NCBI RefSeq assembly: GCF_004791165.1
Contig: NZ_SRUZ01000011.1
Span: 106,531-170,530 of the forward strand
From: Mesorhizobium sp. M8A.F.Ca.ET.218.01.1.1
Lineage (GTDB): Bacteria > Pseudomonadota > Alphaproteobacteria > Rhizobiales > Rhizobiaceae
Direction: 5' to 3'
Length of the DNA: 64,000 bases
The notes under the pieces were generated by a model that did not search any database, had not been told where the DNA came from, and saw only the letters and a list, made by a program, of their open reading frames with translations. Made by a program: the position numbers and the translations under genes. Of the stretch, positions 1 through 7,775 are shown one piece after another. The stretch's first letter is position 1; each line of letters begins with the position of its first letter.

Positions 1-106
1 ACCCCGTGCCCGCCAGGGTGCGCTGGAGCGAAGCGAGGGCGGCCGCATGGTCGCCGTTCCGGTATCGTTTCAAGGCAACCGCAGACCTCCGAAGCAAAGG
101 GCCGCC

Positions 107-1129
107 ATGCGCATATTGATGGTCACCGACGCCTGGCGCCCGCAAGTCAACGGCGTCGTCCACACGCTGGAGCGGCTCACCGAGACTCTGAAGTCCTTCG
201 ACGTCGCGGTCGAGTTCCTGACCCCGAACATCTTCCGCACCCTGCCCTTGCCGACCTACCCCGACATCCGCCTGGCGCTGACCACGCCCGGCCATGTCGC
301 GCGCCTGATCGACGGCTACAAGGCCGACCATATCCACATCGTCACCGAAGGGCCGCTGGGCATCATGGCGCGGCGCTATTGCCGCAATGCCGGCCGGCCG
401 TTCACCACCAGCTATCACACCCGCTTCCCCGAATATCTCAGTGCCCGCCTGCCGGTGCCGGAGAGCTGGGCCTATCGCTGGCTGCGCGATTTCCACAATT
501 CAGGCCAGGGCACGCTGGTCGCCACCCAGTCGCTCGCCGACGATCTTGCCGCGCGTGGCTTCAACAGGTTGAGGCCGTGGACGCGCGGCGTCGACACCGA
601 TCATTTCCGGCCAGACAAAAGGAAGGACCTCGGTTTCCCCGGACCGGTTTTCCTGTGCGTCGGCCGAGTCGCCATCGAAAAGAACCTCTCCGCCTTCCTC
701 GATCTCGACCTGCCCGGCAGCAAGGTGATCGTCGGCGAAGGTCCCGAGCTTGCCAAGCTCAAGGCGAAATATCCGAAGGCGCATTTCCTCGGCCATCGTC
801 CCAATGACGAACTGGCCGAAATCTATGCCTCGGCCGACGTCTTCGTCTTCCCCAGCCGCACCGACACCTTCGGCAACGTCATCATCGAGGCGCTGGCCAG
901 CGGCACGCCGGTCGCCGCCTATCCGGTGACCGGGCCGATCGACATCGTCGGCGACGGTTTTGGTGGCGCGGTGTCGAACGATTTGCGCGAGGCGGCGCTT
1001 ACCGCACTCAACGTCAGCCGCGACCAGGCCCGCGAGCGCGCCATGCGCTACAGCTGGAAGGCCTGCGCGGAAATGTTCCTCGACGCGGTTGAGGAAGCAT
1101 TGGGAACGACACGCAAGCTGGCGGCCTGA
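107..1129 (+). CDS. GT4-family glycosyltransferase (MgtA/SqdX-like)
   Basis: Transfers a sugar from a nucleotide-sugar donor; members with this N-terminus often glycosylate diacylglycerol-type membrane lipids at the cytoplasmic face, but the acceptor here is inferred only. The protein has 340 residues. It opens with MRILMVTDAWRPQVNGVV, the usual GT4 start, has YHTRFPEYL near residues 103-111, and the donor-binding block SRTDTFGNVIIEALASGTP near 250-268, where Asp takes the place of the first Glu of the EX7E motif. I chose the ATG at 107 because AAAGG lies at 96-100. An in-frame ATG at 47 has no ribosome site and would add residues unlike the family. Family sure, substrate unknown. Confidence 0.85.
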   Translation: MRILMVTDAWRPQVNGVVHTLERLTETLKSFDVAVEFLTPNIFRTLPLPTYPDIRLALTTPGHVARLIDGYKADHIHIVTEGPLGIMARRYCRNAGRPFTTSYHTRFPEYLSARLPVPESWAYRWLRDFHNSGQGTLVATQSLADDLAARGFNRLRPWTRGVDTDHFRPDKRKDLGFPGPVFLCVGRVAIEKNLSAFLDLDLPGSKVIVGEGPELAKLKAKYPKAHFLGHRPNDELAEIYASADVFVFPSRTDTFGNVIIEALASGTPVAAYPVTGPIDIVGDGFGGAVSNDLREAALTALNVSRDQARERAMRYSWKACAEMFLDAVEEALGTTRKLAA

Positions 1130-1245
1130 TAGAGCCGGCGCATAGGATGCGGTGAAGTTCAGGTCTGGTCAAACACGCTCCTTGCGAGAGCTTGTGCGAC
1201 AGTTGCTTGCGGTGCATTATTCGGTGTGTGTAGTTCGTTGCGGGA

Positions 1246-2193
1246 TTGACGCCGATTTCTACGCTGGACGACGTGCCTGCAGTATCATCGAAGCGTCGCG
1301 TCTTGCGCATCGGCAAGACCGTTGCGAGGGTGTTCGGCTATTGCCGCGCGAATGCCTGGCCGCTCTTCGTGGCCGCCTGGTTTCCCTGCTTTCTGACAAC
1401 GCTTTGTCTGGCGGTGCTTGCTCTTGTTCTTTTTGCCGATCCGGGGAAGGCGCCAACCTGGCTTCTATCGCGGGGCTTTGACCCCAGGACTTGGCTTTCC
1501 GCGATTGTCGCCGCGCCGTTCTCGGCGATGGTCCTTGCGTTCGTTCTGGACCGTATGGGAAATGCGCCCGAGGATGGCCGGGTCGTCGTTCGGCGCGGCA
1601 TTGAGAGTGTCAAGCGCTTCGCTATCCCGGGCGTGCGCTTTGAGCTCGACCGGCGGATTCTTTTGGCCGCCCTGCTTCTCGCAGCCATCCAGCTGTTTTG
1701 CGGCTTTGCGGTCGCCGGCGAGCACAGACTGCTTTTTGCCGGCCTGATGGCCACACATGACCTGCCGCTCCGCCCCGAGGACGTCGCGCCTTGGGTGTCG
1801 GCGATGGGCGCCTTCAACCTCCTCGCGGGTGGTTTCGTCCTTGGCTGGACATATCTGTTTGTCGGCGATTTTCTGTGGACGGGATCGTTTGATCCAACCG
1901 GCTGCTGGCGTGCGCTGGATGGCAATCTTCTGCGTTTCACCGCCATAATGTTCATCGTTTTGGCAATAGTTGCCATACTCAAATATGGACTGGCCCTGGC
2001 CGGAGCTTTGATCCTGATTCCCGCGGATGGCGCGTCGCCTTCCTTCTTGACCCTTATGATGATCCATTTCGGACTGGCCTGGCCGTTCGACGTCCTGCAT
2101 CTCGTGCTCTCAGCCGCAACGGTCGGAACCATTCTCGGCGCGTTCCGGCCTCGAGCTGTCGCTTCAATCCAGCCGGCTGCAGCACCACCATGA
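1246..2193 (+). CDS. Hypothetical integral membrane protein
   Basis: I do not recognise the family. The 315-residue product has about six hydrophobic segments, near residues 37-60, 80-98, 138-158, 184-212, 228-258 and 265-298, joined by short polar loops, so it is an inner-membrane protein. No catalytic motif or transporter signature is visible. The start is a TTG at 1246 with a weak GCGGGA just before it; a GTG a few codons downstream would serve equally well. It stands alone, 116 bp after the glycosyltransferase and tail to tail with the minus-strand csaA gene. It is a real gene judging from length, codon pattern and hydrophobic periodicity; function unknown. Confidence 0.6.
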   Translation: MTPISTLDDVPAVSSKRRVLRIGKTVARVFGYCRANAWPLFVAAWFPCFLTTLCLAVLALVLFADPGKAPTWLLSRGFDPRTWLSAIVAAPFSAMVLAFVLDRMGNAPEDGRVVVRRGIESVKRFAIPGVRFELDRRILLAALLLAAIQLFCGFAVAGEHRLLFAGLMATHDLPLRPEDVAPWVSAMGAFNLLAGGFVLGWTYLFVGDFLWTGSFDPTGCWRALDGNLLRFTAIMFIVLAIVAILKYGLALAGALILIPADGASPSFLTLMMIHFGLAWPFDVLHLVLSAATVGTILGAFRPRAVASIQPAAAPP

Positions 2194-2217
2194 TGACGCT
2201 TGCCGGGGCTTCCTGAT

Positions 2218-2577
2218 CTAGAATAGCCGCCCGCCGTCCGGCACCTTGCGTTCGATAGCGCCCAACACCACGGCGTCCTCTTCATCGGGAAAACCGAGCG
2301 TCAGCACTTCCGACATGAACGGGCCGATCTGGCGCGGCGGGAAATTGACCACCGCGAACACCTGGCGGCCGATCAACGTTTCCGGCGTATAGTATTTGGT
2401 GATCTGCGCCGACGACTTCTTGACGCCGATGGCGGCGCCGAAATCGATCTTCAGCTTGAAGGCAGGCTTGCGCGCCTCCGGAAACGGTACGGCCTCGATG
2501 ATCGTGCCGGCACGGATGTCGACACGATCGAAATCGGCGAAGCTGATTTCGGGCTTGCGCTCGTTGCTTGAACTCAT
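2218..2577 (-). CDS. csaA: CsaA-type tRNA-binding domain protein
   Basis: A 119-residue stand-alone OB-fold of the EMAP-II/tRNA-binding type. Proteins of this family bind tRNA and have been described as export-related chaperones that act beside SecB-like functions. The sequence carries the family's typical VDIRAGTIIEA near residues 20-30 and the closing PDEEDAVVLGAIERKVPDGG. Length fits the usual 110-115 residues. The ATG at 2577 was chosen because the family begins close to it; an upstream in-frame extension is Ser/Arg-rich and spurious. It follows the YbjN-domain gene by 16 bp on the same strand, so the two are probably co-transcribed. Confidence 0.85.
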   Translation of the reverse strand: MSSSNERKPEISFADFDRVDIRAGTIIEAVPFPEARKPAFKLKIDFGAAIGVKKSSAQITKYYTPETLIGRQVFAVVNFPPRQIGPFMSEVLTLGFPDEEDAVVLGAIERKVPDGGRLF

Positions 2578-2593
2578 CTCGAACGCGTCTTGC

Positions 2594-3094
2594 TCAGGCG
2601 TTGCCGAAGGTCTCGAACAGCACGCCGGCGAGCGCGTCCTTGGCCGAGGTTCCCGACCAGACGACGAACTGGAAAGCCTGGAAGTAGCACTCGCAGGCTT
2701 CCAGTGCCGAGGACAAAAGCACCTCGACCTGCTGGCTCGAGGGTTCGACCCCGCCGGCAAGCAGCAGCGACTGTCGGAACATGATGGCGCCTTCCTGTTC
2801 CCAGAGGTCGAAATGGCCGAACAGCATCTGTTCGTTGATCAGCGACAACAAACGCATCACTTCCAGCGTGCGGGTTTCCGGCACCTTGATGTCGAAGGCG
2901 CAGGCCAGATGCAGCGCCTCGAAATCCTCCATCCACGAGAAGGAGACGTGATAGTCGGTCCAGCTGCCGGCAACCGAGATCGAGATTTCGTCGTCGCCGG
3001 CCCGTTCGAAGGACCAGTCATTGTTGTGGGCCACCTGCTCGATCACATCCACGGGATGGATTTCGCGGGAAAATTCGAGTTCGAGAAGTTCCAT
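2594..3094 (-). CDS. YbjN domain-containing protein
   Basis: The 166-residue product belongs to the YbjN family, small type III-secretion-chaperone-like folds whose role in bacteria is poorly known. Its acidic N-terminus (MELLELEFSREIHPVDVIEQ), the FSWMEDFEALHLACAFDIKVP core near 59-79 and the INEQMLFGHFDLW stretch near 91-103 are typical of the rhizobial members. The ATG at 3094 has AGGAAA about 8 bases upstream. Next on the strand is csaA, 16 bp away. No signal peptide or membrane segment is visible, so it is cytoplasmic. Confidence 0.8.
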   Translation of the reverse strand: MELLELEFSREIHPVDVIEQVAHNNDWSFERAGDDEISISVAGSWTDYHVSFSWMEDFEALHLACAFDIKVPETRTLEVMRLLSLINEQMLFGHFDLWEQEGAIMFRQSLLLAGGVEPSSQQVEVLLSSALEACECYFQAFQFVVWSGTSAKDALAGVLFETFGNA

Positions 3095-3412
3095 GGAATG
3101 TTTCCTGTGTTCAGGGGAGCGCCACACGCTCCGCGGGGCACACACGACGAACAATCTTGTCTAGAACTCGGACGGCCGGGACTTCTCAACGCAAAGACCC
3201 CAGACCGGACCCCACCGCCCGGCGGCATGACCCTGCTCCGAATCATGCAACAAATTCAGTCTATTGATCGGGAGTCGCGTGAACAGCCCAATTTTTCGCA
3301 CTGCGTCATTCGCATGTGGAAAGGTGCCTGTCACAAAGAGTCACGCAATGCCGGTAAGCGATTCACGGCAAAGCGATTTTCAGGCTGGTGCTTTGTGGAA
3401 AAGTTTAACGAA
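3095..3412. other. Intergenic region, no gene seen
   Basis: This 318-bp gap lies between the 3' end of ubiK and the start of the YbjN-domain gene, both on the minus strand. The half near 3240-3412 is less GC-rich than its surroundings, which suits a promoter for the YbjN-csaA pair, but I see no convincing -35/-10 pair. I see no RNA gene, and the only open frames are short and unsupported. Confidence 0.5.
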
Positions 3413-3715
3413 TTATTTTTTCGGCTTGGGCTTCGCCGGAGCCGCAGGTGTGGCCTGACCGGTCAGTTCGGCGATCCTGGCCTCGAGCGCCTCGATGCGC
3501 TCGGCAAGCCTGCCGTTCTCTTCTCTCGCCTTGGCGGCCATCTCGCGCGCCGCCTCGAACTCCTCGCGCTGCACGACATCCATGGAGTTGAGGATACGCT
3601 CCGCCTGGCCCTTGAAGGCCGTCTCCACCTCGCGCCGCACACCTTGAGCGGCACCGGCGGCATCGGTCATCAGCTTGGCGAATTCATCGAGAATGCGGTT
3701 CGGTCCGGTCGACAT
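3413..3715 (-). CDS. ubiK: Ubiquinone biosynthesis accessory factor UbiK (BMFP family)
   Basis: A 100-residue protein of the BMFP/DUF526 family. UbiK helps the UbiJ-containing complex in the late hydroxylation steps of ubiquinone synthesis and associates with membranes. It starts with an amphipathic helix (PNRILDEFAKLMTDAAGAAQ, 5-24), continues with a conserved central segment (NSMDVVQREEFEAAREMAAK, 43-62), then a trimeric coiled coil (63-86), and ends in an Ala/Pro/Lys tail. Length and order match the family. The rhizobial genomes place it near lgt, as here (about 1.2 kb away, opposite strand). Confidence 0.85.
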   Translation of the reverse strand: MSTGPNRILDEFAKLMTDAAGAAQGVRREVETAFKGQAERILNSMDVVQREEFEAAREMAAKAREENGRLAERIEALEARIAELTGQATPAAPAKPKPKK

Positions 3716-3875
3716 GGCAAATCCTCGCTTGCTTGATTTGAGTTAGTGGTGCCGCGCGCCGAATGCAAGAACGTTGAGGCCGGTGCGGCATCACGTCGGA
3801 GCCAACCGGCCAAACGACTGGTAAGCCGCGCCAATAACTATTATTGTTTTGGAGGGAATATGCAGGAGCAACCCC

Positions 3876-4133
3876 ATGGCCATTAGCGCGGATTTGGGCA
3901 CCCGGCTCGAAGACATCGTCAACCAGCTTGTCGAAACAGGGCGATACAACTCGAAGAGCGAAGTGCTGCGCGAAGGCGTTCGCCTCGTCGAAGAACGCGA
4001 GAAACGCCTTGCGGCTCTCGATGCAGCTCTCGCCAAAGGCCTTTCAGACGCTGATGCTGGGCGCGTAAAGGCGGTTGACGAAGTGTTTGACCGCTTGGAG
4101 GCCAAGTACAAGGCAATGGCAGCCAAAAAGTGA
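3876..4133 (+). CDS. parD: ParD-type antitoxin
   Basis: An 85-residue type II antitoxin. The N-terminal half (MAISADLGTRLEDIVNQLVE...YNSKSEVLREGVRLVEERE) is a ribbon-helix-helix DNA-binding fold of the ParD/CopG class; the charged C-terminal helix (to residue 85) would wrap the toxin. I chose the ATG at 3876, with CAGGAG nine bases upstream, over an in-frame ATG at 3849. Its stop overlaps the GTG start of parE by four bases, which couples the two. The complex normally represses its own promoter, which would lie in 3716-3875. Confidence 0.85.
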   Translation: MAISADLGTRLEDIVNQLVETGRYNSKSEVLREGVRLVEEREKRLAALDAALAKGLSDADAGRVKAVDEVFDRLEAKYKAMAAKK

Positions 4134-4432
4134 AGCGGCTGGTCTTAACCGATCAGGCGGAGGCGGACCTTGAAGCCATTGGCGATTATATCGCGATGGA
4201 CAACCCATTTCATGCCGCGACATTCGTGCAGGAATTGCGCCACGATTGTATGGAATTGCGCACCATGCCGGAGCGATATCCACTCTTTGAACACCATCGA
4301 TCTTCCGGCATTCGGCGGCGTCCTCACGGCAACTATCTGATTTTCTATCGCGTTGGCGTAGAAACCGTTGAGATATTGCACATCCTGCACGGCTCAATGG
4401 ACCTTAGAGCAATTCCGTTCCCGGATAACTGA
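4130..4432 (+). CDS. parE: ParE-type toxin (RelE/ParE superfamily)
   Basis: A 100-residue toxin of the RelE/ParE fold. ParE members usually poison DNA gyrase, although the target cannot be read from sequence. Family features are the start LTDQAEADLEAIGDYIA (6-22), the ELRTMPERYPLFEHHRSSGI region (42-61), and the terminal strand motif RRPHGNYLIFYRV near 63-75 followed by VEILHILHGSMD. It starts with GTG inside the parD stop codon (GTGA overlap). No disabling change is seen, so the pair looks intact. Confidence 0.85.
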   Translation: MKRLVLTDQAEADLEAIGDYIAMDNPFHAATFVQELRHDCMELRTMPERYPLFEHHRSSGIRRRPHGNYLIFYRVGVETVEILHILHGSMDLRAIPFPDN

Positions 4433-4562
4433 CGGATCGATACCCGAGCATGGACCGGCTTTCGAACGGCTCCTTCTGTACGGCATGGCGTCAATTCGCG
4501 TAGTGTGCTGTTTTTCTCACGACCTGCATCGAGCATGAGTCGCTTCCAATCAGGGTCACCCA

Positions 4563-4805
4563 ATGGCAACGCCCCCGCGCCGACCGACAAATGCGATGGA
4601 AGCCGCCGAAGCTGTCTTCAAGCCGGTCAAGAAGCCGGCCGCGGCCCCGCCTCGCGAACCCTTCACCGCTCCCAATGTCCGCGAGCTTGTCTCGATCAGG
4701 ATCGACCGGGCCGTGCTCGATCATTTCCAGGAAGATGGTCCCGGCTGGCAGGATAGGATCAACGACGCCTTGCGTGAACTGGTGTCCGCCAAGCCCAGGG
4801 GTTGA
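4563..4805 (+). CDS. Orphan DUF4415/BrnA-like antitoxin-type protein
   Basis: An 80-residue basic protein. Its C-terminal part (VSIRIDRAVLDHFQEDGPGW, residues 43-62, followed by QDRINDALRELV) matches the DUF4415/BrnA pattern, a ribbon-helix-helix DNA-binding domain normally paired with a BrnT RNase toxin encoded just upstream. No BrnT-like gene is present; the gene before it is parE, 130 bp away. It may therefore be an orphan antitoxin, or a stand-alone regulator. The first 40 residues are Pro/Ala/Lys-rich and probably unstructured. It could also be a small DNA-binding protein unrelated to toxins. Confidence 0.65.
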   Translation: MATPPRRPTNAMEAAEAVFKPVKKPAAAPPREPFTAPNVRELVSIRIDRAVLDHFQEDGPGWQDRINDALRELVSAKPRG

Positions 4806-4931
4806 GCACGCCCACCCGGCGACGGAGCTGGGAGCGATCCTGTTCACGGACCATGGACGGCCGTGACCTTGCCTTGACCCTGCCAAAACCCTGCCGCATG
4901 GTCCGCGCCGATCGCAACCGAGAGCTACCCG

Positions 4932-5792
4932 TTGAACGAATATTTCCTGCTGCCGCTGGCGTCGCTGCCTTTCCCGAACATCAACCCGATCCTCGTCCAG
5001 ATCGGGCCGCTGGCGGTGCACTGGTACGGCATCGGTTACATCGTCGGCATCCTGTTTGCCTGGTGGTATGCCAAGCGGCTCGCGGCAAATCCGAAACTCT
5101 GGCCCGACGGCGTCCTGCCGATGAAGCCGGAGGATCTCGACGATTTCATCGTCTGGGCGGCCATCGGCGTGGTTCTGGGCGGCCGCACCGGCTATGTCCT
5201 GTTCTATGACCTGGCGCGCTATATCGCCCATCCGGTCGATATCTTCGCCGTCTGGCAAGGCGGCATGTCCTTCCATGGCGGCCTGCTCGGCGTCATCCTC
5301 GCCATGACGCTGTTTTCCATGAAGCGCGGCATCCGCACATGGTCGCTGTTCGATGTCGTGGCAGCCGGCGTGCCGGTCGGCCTCGGCCTCGTGCGTGTCG
5401 CCAACTTCATCAACTCCGAACTCTGGGGGCGGCCCACCGATGTGCCCTGGGCGATCGAATTCCCCAATGGCGGTCCGTTCACCCGCCATCCGAGCCAGCT
5501 CTACGAGGCCCTGCTCGAAGGCCTGGTGCTGTTTGTCGTGCTGCGCATCCTCACCCATTCGCGTCTCAAGCTGAAGACGCCGCGCTTTGTCGGCGGCGCC
5601 TTCATCTGCGGCTACGGCCTGTCGCGCATCTTTGTCGAGTTCTTCCGCGAACCCGACCAGCAGCTCGGCTATCTCCTCGGCACCAACTGGCTGACCATGG
5701 GCATGATCCTGTCGACGCCGATGGTGCTGGCCGGCATTTGGGCGATGGCGACAGCCAAGCCGGTGACCCAAGCACAACCGCAGGTGACATGA
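4932..5792 (+). CDS. lgt: Prolipoprotein diacylglyceryl transferase
   Basis: Moves diacylglycerol from phosphatidylglycerol to the lipobox cysteine of prolipoproteins, the first step of lipoprotein maturation, in the inner membrane. The 286-residue protein has seven hydrophobic segments, the catalytic MSFHGGLLGV near 108-117 and the signature LVRVANFINSELWGRPTD near 152-169, in which the essential Arg, Asn, Glu and Gly are kept although the usual GRIGNF reads VRVANF. The start is a TTG at 4932 with a weak ribosome site; the conserved IGPLAVHWYGIGYIVG at 24-39 shows that no shorter start is possible. Its stop overlaps midA by four bases (ATGA). Confidence 0.95.
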   Translation: MNEYFLLPLASLPFPNINPILVQIGPLAVHWYGIGYIVGILFAWWYAKRLAANPKLWPDGVLPMKPEDLDDFIVWAAIGVVLGGRTGYVLFYDLARYIAHPVDIFAVWQGGMSFHGGLLGVILAMTLFSMKRGIRTWSLFDVVAAGVPVGLGLVRVANFINSELWGRPTDVPWAIEFPNGGPFTRHPSQLYEALLEGLVLFVVLRILTHSRLKLKTPRFVGGAFICGYGLSRIFVEFFREPDQQLGYLLGTNWLTMGMILSTPMVLAGIWAMATAKPVTQAQPQVT

Positions 5793-6877
5793 CGCGACTG
5801 AAATCCCGCATCGTCGACCTGATCGAGGCGGTGGGCCCGATGCCCGTCAACGAATACATGGCGCTGTGCCTGTTCGATCCGCGCGACGGTTACTACACGA
5901 CCCGCGAACCGTTCGGCGCGGCCGGCGACTTCATCACCGCGCCGGAGATCAGCCAGATGTTCGGCGAGCTCGTCGCCGTCTGGCTTTACCAGGCCTGGAC
6001 AGCAATCGGCCGGCCGATGCCGGTCACCATCGCCGAGATCGGCCCCGGCCGCGGCACGCTGATGAAGGACATGCTGCGCACCTTGTCGCGGCTCGATCCG
6101 GCCTTGGCCGATGGCGCCGCCTTCGCCATGGTCGAGACCAGCCCGCGCCTGACGGAAGTCCAGAAACAGACGCTCGGCGAGACACCATTCGATGTTTCCT
6201 GGCACGAGATCATCGACACGCTGCCGCGGCAGCCGCTGCTGATCGTCGGCAACGAATTGTTCGATGCCGTGCCCATCCGCCAGTTCGTCCGCGCCGGCGC
6301 CGAATGGCGCGAGCGCATGGTCGGCCTGGACGAGGCCGGCAATCTCTGCTTCTTCGCCGGCGCCGGCTCGGTCGACCCGACGCTGCTGCCCAGGGATGCG
6401 GGCGACGCGCCGCGAGGCGCGATCGTCGAAGTCGCGCCCGCCCGCACCGCACTGATGGCGGCCATCGCCGAGCGCATGGCCAGCGACGGCGGCGCCGGAC
6501 TATTCCCCGACTACGGCCATCTGCGGCCTGGTATCGGCGACACGCTGCAGGCCTTGCGCCGGCACAATCATGAAGATGTGCTGGCCAATCCCGGCGAGGC
6601 CGACCTCACCTCGCATGTCGATTTCGCCGCTCTTGCGGCAGTCGTGCGCGCGCATGGTCTCGACGCCCATCTGTCGACGCAGGGCAATTTCCTGCTCGGG
6701 ATGGGCATTCTGGAGCGCGCCGGCCAGCTGGGCGCCGATGCCGGCCAGGCGGCACGCGACAGGATATCCAATGCCGTCGAGCGCCTCGCCGGCCCGCAAG
6801 CGATGGGCGAGTTGTTCAAGGTGCTTGCCGTCATGCCACGTGGTATCTCCGTCAGGCCCTTCGCCACGGCGGATTGA
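5789..6877 (+). CDS. MidA/NDUFAF7-like SAM-dependent methyltransferase
   Basis: A 362-residue class I methyltransferase of the COG1565 family, related to mitochondrial NDUFAF7, which methylates an arginine in a complex I subunit. The SAM-binding loop reads IAEIGPGRGTLMKDML near 75-90; FDPRDGYYTTREPFGAAGDF at 29-48 and TAPEISQMFGEL at 50-61 are strongly family-typical, as is VGNELFDAVPIRQFV near 152-166. The usual 'IDYGH' block appears as FPDYGH. Start ATG at 5789 overlaps the lgt stop. The lgt-midA-pgeF order is conserved in rhizobia. A complex I assembly role is inference from the family. Confidence 0.9.
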   Translation: MTRLKSRIVDLIEAVGPMPVNEYMALCLFDPRDGYYTTREPFGAAGDFITAPEISQMFGELVAVWLYQAWTAIGRPMPVTIAEIGPGRGTLMKDMLRTLSRLDPALADGAAFAMVETSPRLTEVQKQTLGETPFDVSWHEIIDTLPRQPLLIVGNELFDAVPIRQFVRAGAEWRERMVGLDEAGNLCFFAGAGSVDPTLLPRDAGDAPRGAIVEVAPARTALMAAIAERMASDGGAGLFPDYGHLRPGIGDTLQALRRHNHEDVLANPGEADLTSHVDFAALAAVVRAHGLDAHLSTQGNFLLGMGILERAGQLGADAGQAARDRISNAVERLAGPQAMGELFKVLAVMPRGISVRPFATAD

Positions 6878-6980
6878 CTTTTTGCCGCTGCCCCTCCCAA
6901 TCTCCCGTCCGGTAAGAGAGCGGCCGGACCGCCGGCTGCTTTTCCTTGACGAAACCGCCCACACGGACAACAACGCCCAC

Positions 6981-7775
6981 ATGCTCAATCAGACCAAACC
7001 GGATCCCGTTCGGTCGCCGCTGCTGGACAAGGCGCAGGCACAAGGCATCCGCCACGGCTATTTCACCCGCAATGGCGGCGTCTCCACCGGCATCTACCAG
7101 GGCCTCAACATCGGCACCGGGTCGGATGACGACCAGGCGCTGGTGGCCGAGAACCGGGCCCGTGTCGCCGACTGGATGGGCGTGCCCGCAAGCCATCTCC
7201 TGACCGCCTGGCAGATCCATTCGCCCGACGTCGTCATCGCCAGGGAACCATTCGCGGGCGAGCGGCCCAAGGCCGATGCCATCGTCACCGACCGGCCCGG
7301 CATCGCCATCGGCGCCTCGACCGCCGATTGCGGCCCGGTTCTGTTCGCGGATGCCGGCGCGCGCATCATCGGCGCGGCGCATGCCGGCTGGAAAGGCGCT
7401 TTCACCGGCGTGCTCGAAAACACCATTGCCGCCATGGAGAGCCTCGGCGCCCGTCGCGAAAACATCATCGCCGTGCTCGGCCCTTCGATCGGCCCCGACA
7501 ATTACGAAGTGGGGCCGGAATTCGTCGCCCGCTTCGTCGAGGCCGACAGCGAAAATGCCCGGTATTTCGTGCCTTCGGCACATGCCGGCCATTCGATGTT
7601 CGACCTCGCCAGTTACACGGTCGACCGGCTGGCCAGGGGCGGCGTGACGGCCGAGGGTCTCGGCCGCTGTACCTATGCCGAGGAAGATCTGTTTTACTCC
7701 TACCGGCGCACCACGCACCGCAAGGAGCCCGATTATGGCCGGCAGGTTTCGGCAATCGTTTTGGAGAAGATATAA
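6981..7775 (+). CDS. pgeF: Peptidoglycan editing factor PgeF (multicopper-oxidase-fold / laccase domain)
   Basis: A 264-residue member of the YfiH/PgeF family. In E. coli the protein removes wrongly built muropeptide precursors; related proteins also act on purine nucleosides. The zinc/active-site residues are visible in STADCGPVLFAD and AAHAGWKGAFTGVLE (Cys and His ligands) and in LGPSIGPDNYEV. The N-terminal IRHGYFTRNGGVSTGIYQGL is standard. The start at 6981 lacks a clear ribosome site, but its position relative to the HGYFTR motif fits the family. It lies 103 bp after midA and its stop overlaps the next start by one base (TAATG). Confidence 0.9.
   Translation: MLNQTKPDPVRSPLLDKAQAQGIRHGYFTRNGGVSTGIYQGLNIGTGSDDDQALVAENRARVADWMGVPASHLLTAWQIHSPDVVIAREPFAGERPKADAIVTDRPGIAIGASTADCGPVLFADAGARIIGAAHAGWKGAFTGVLENTIAAMESLGARRENIIAVLGPSIGPDNYEVGPEFVARFVEADSENARYFVPSAHAGHSMFDLASYTVDRLARGGVTAEGLGRCTYAEEDLFYSYRRTTHRKEPDYGRQVSAIVLEKI

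Noticed and set aside
3..119. An open frame from the window edge to a TGA at 117-119 that might be the end of an upstream gene overlapping the glycosyltransferase start.
   Set aside because: Only about 38 residues are visible and they match no family that I know; it could be chance in GC-rich DNA.
1338..2285. Long minus-strand open frame of 315 codons opposite the membrane-protein gene.
   Set aside because: It is Arg/Ser/Pro-rich without hydrophobic or domain pattern, an antisense shadow typical of GC-rich DNA; the plus-strand frame has clear membrane segments.
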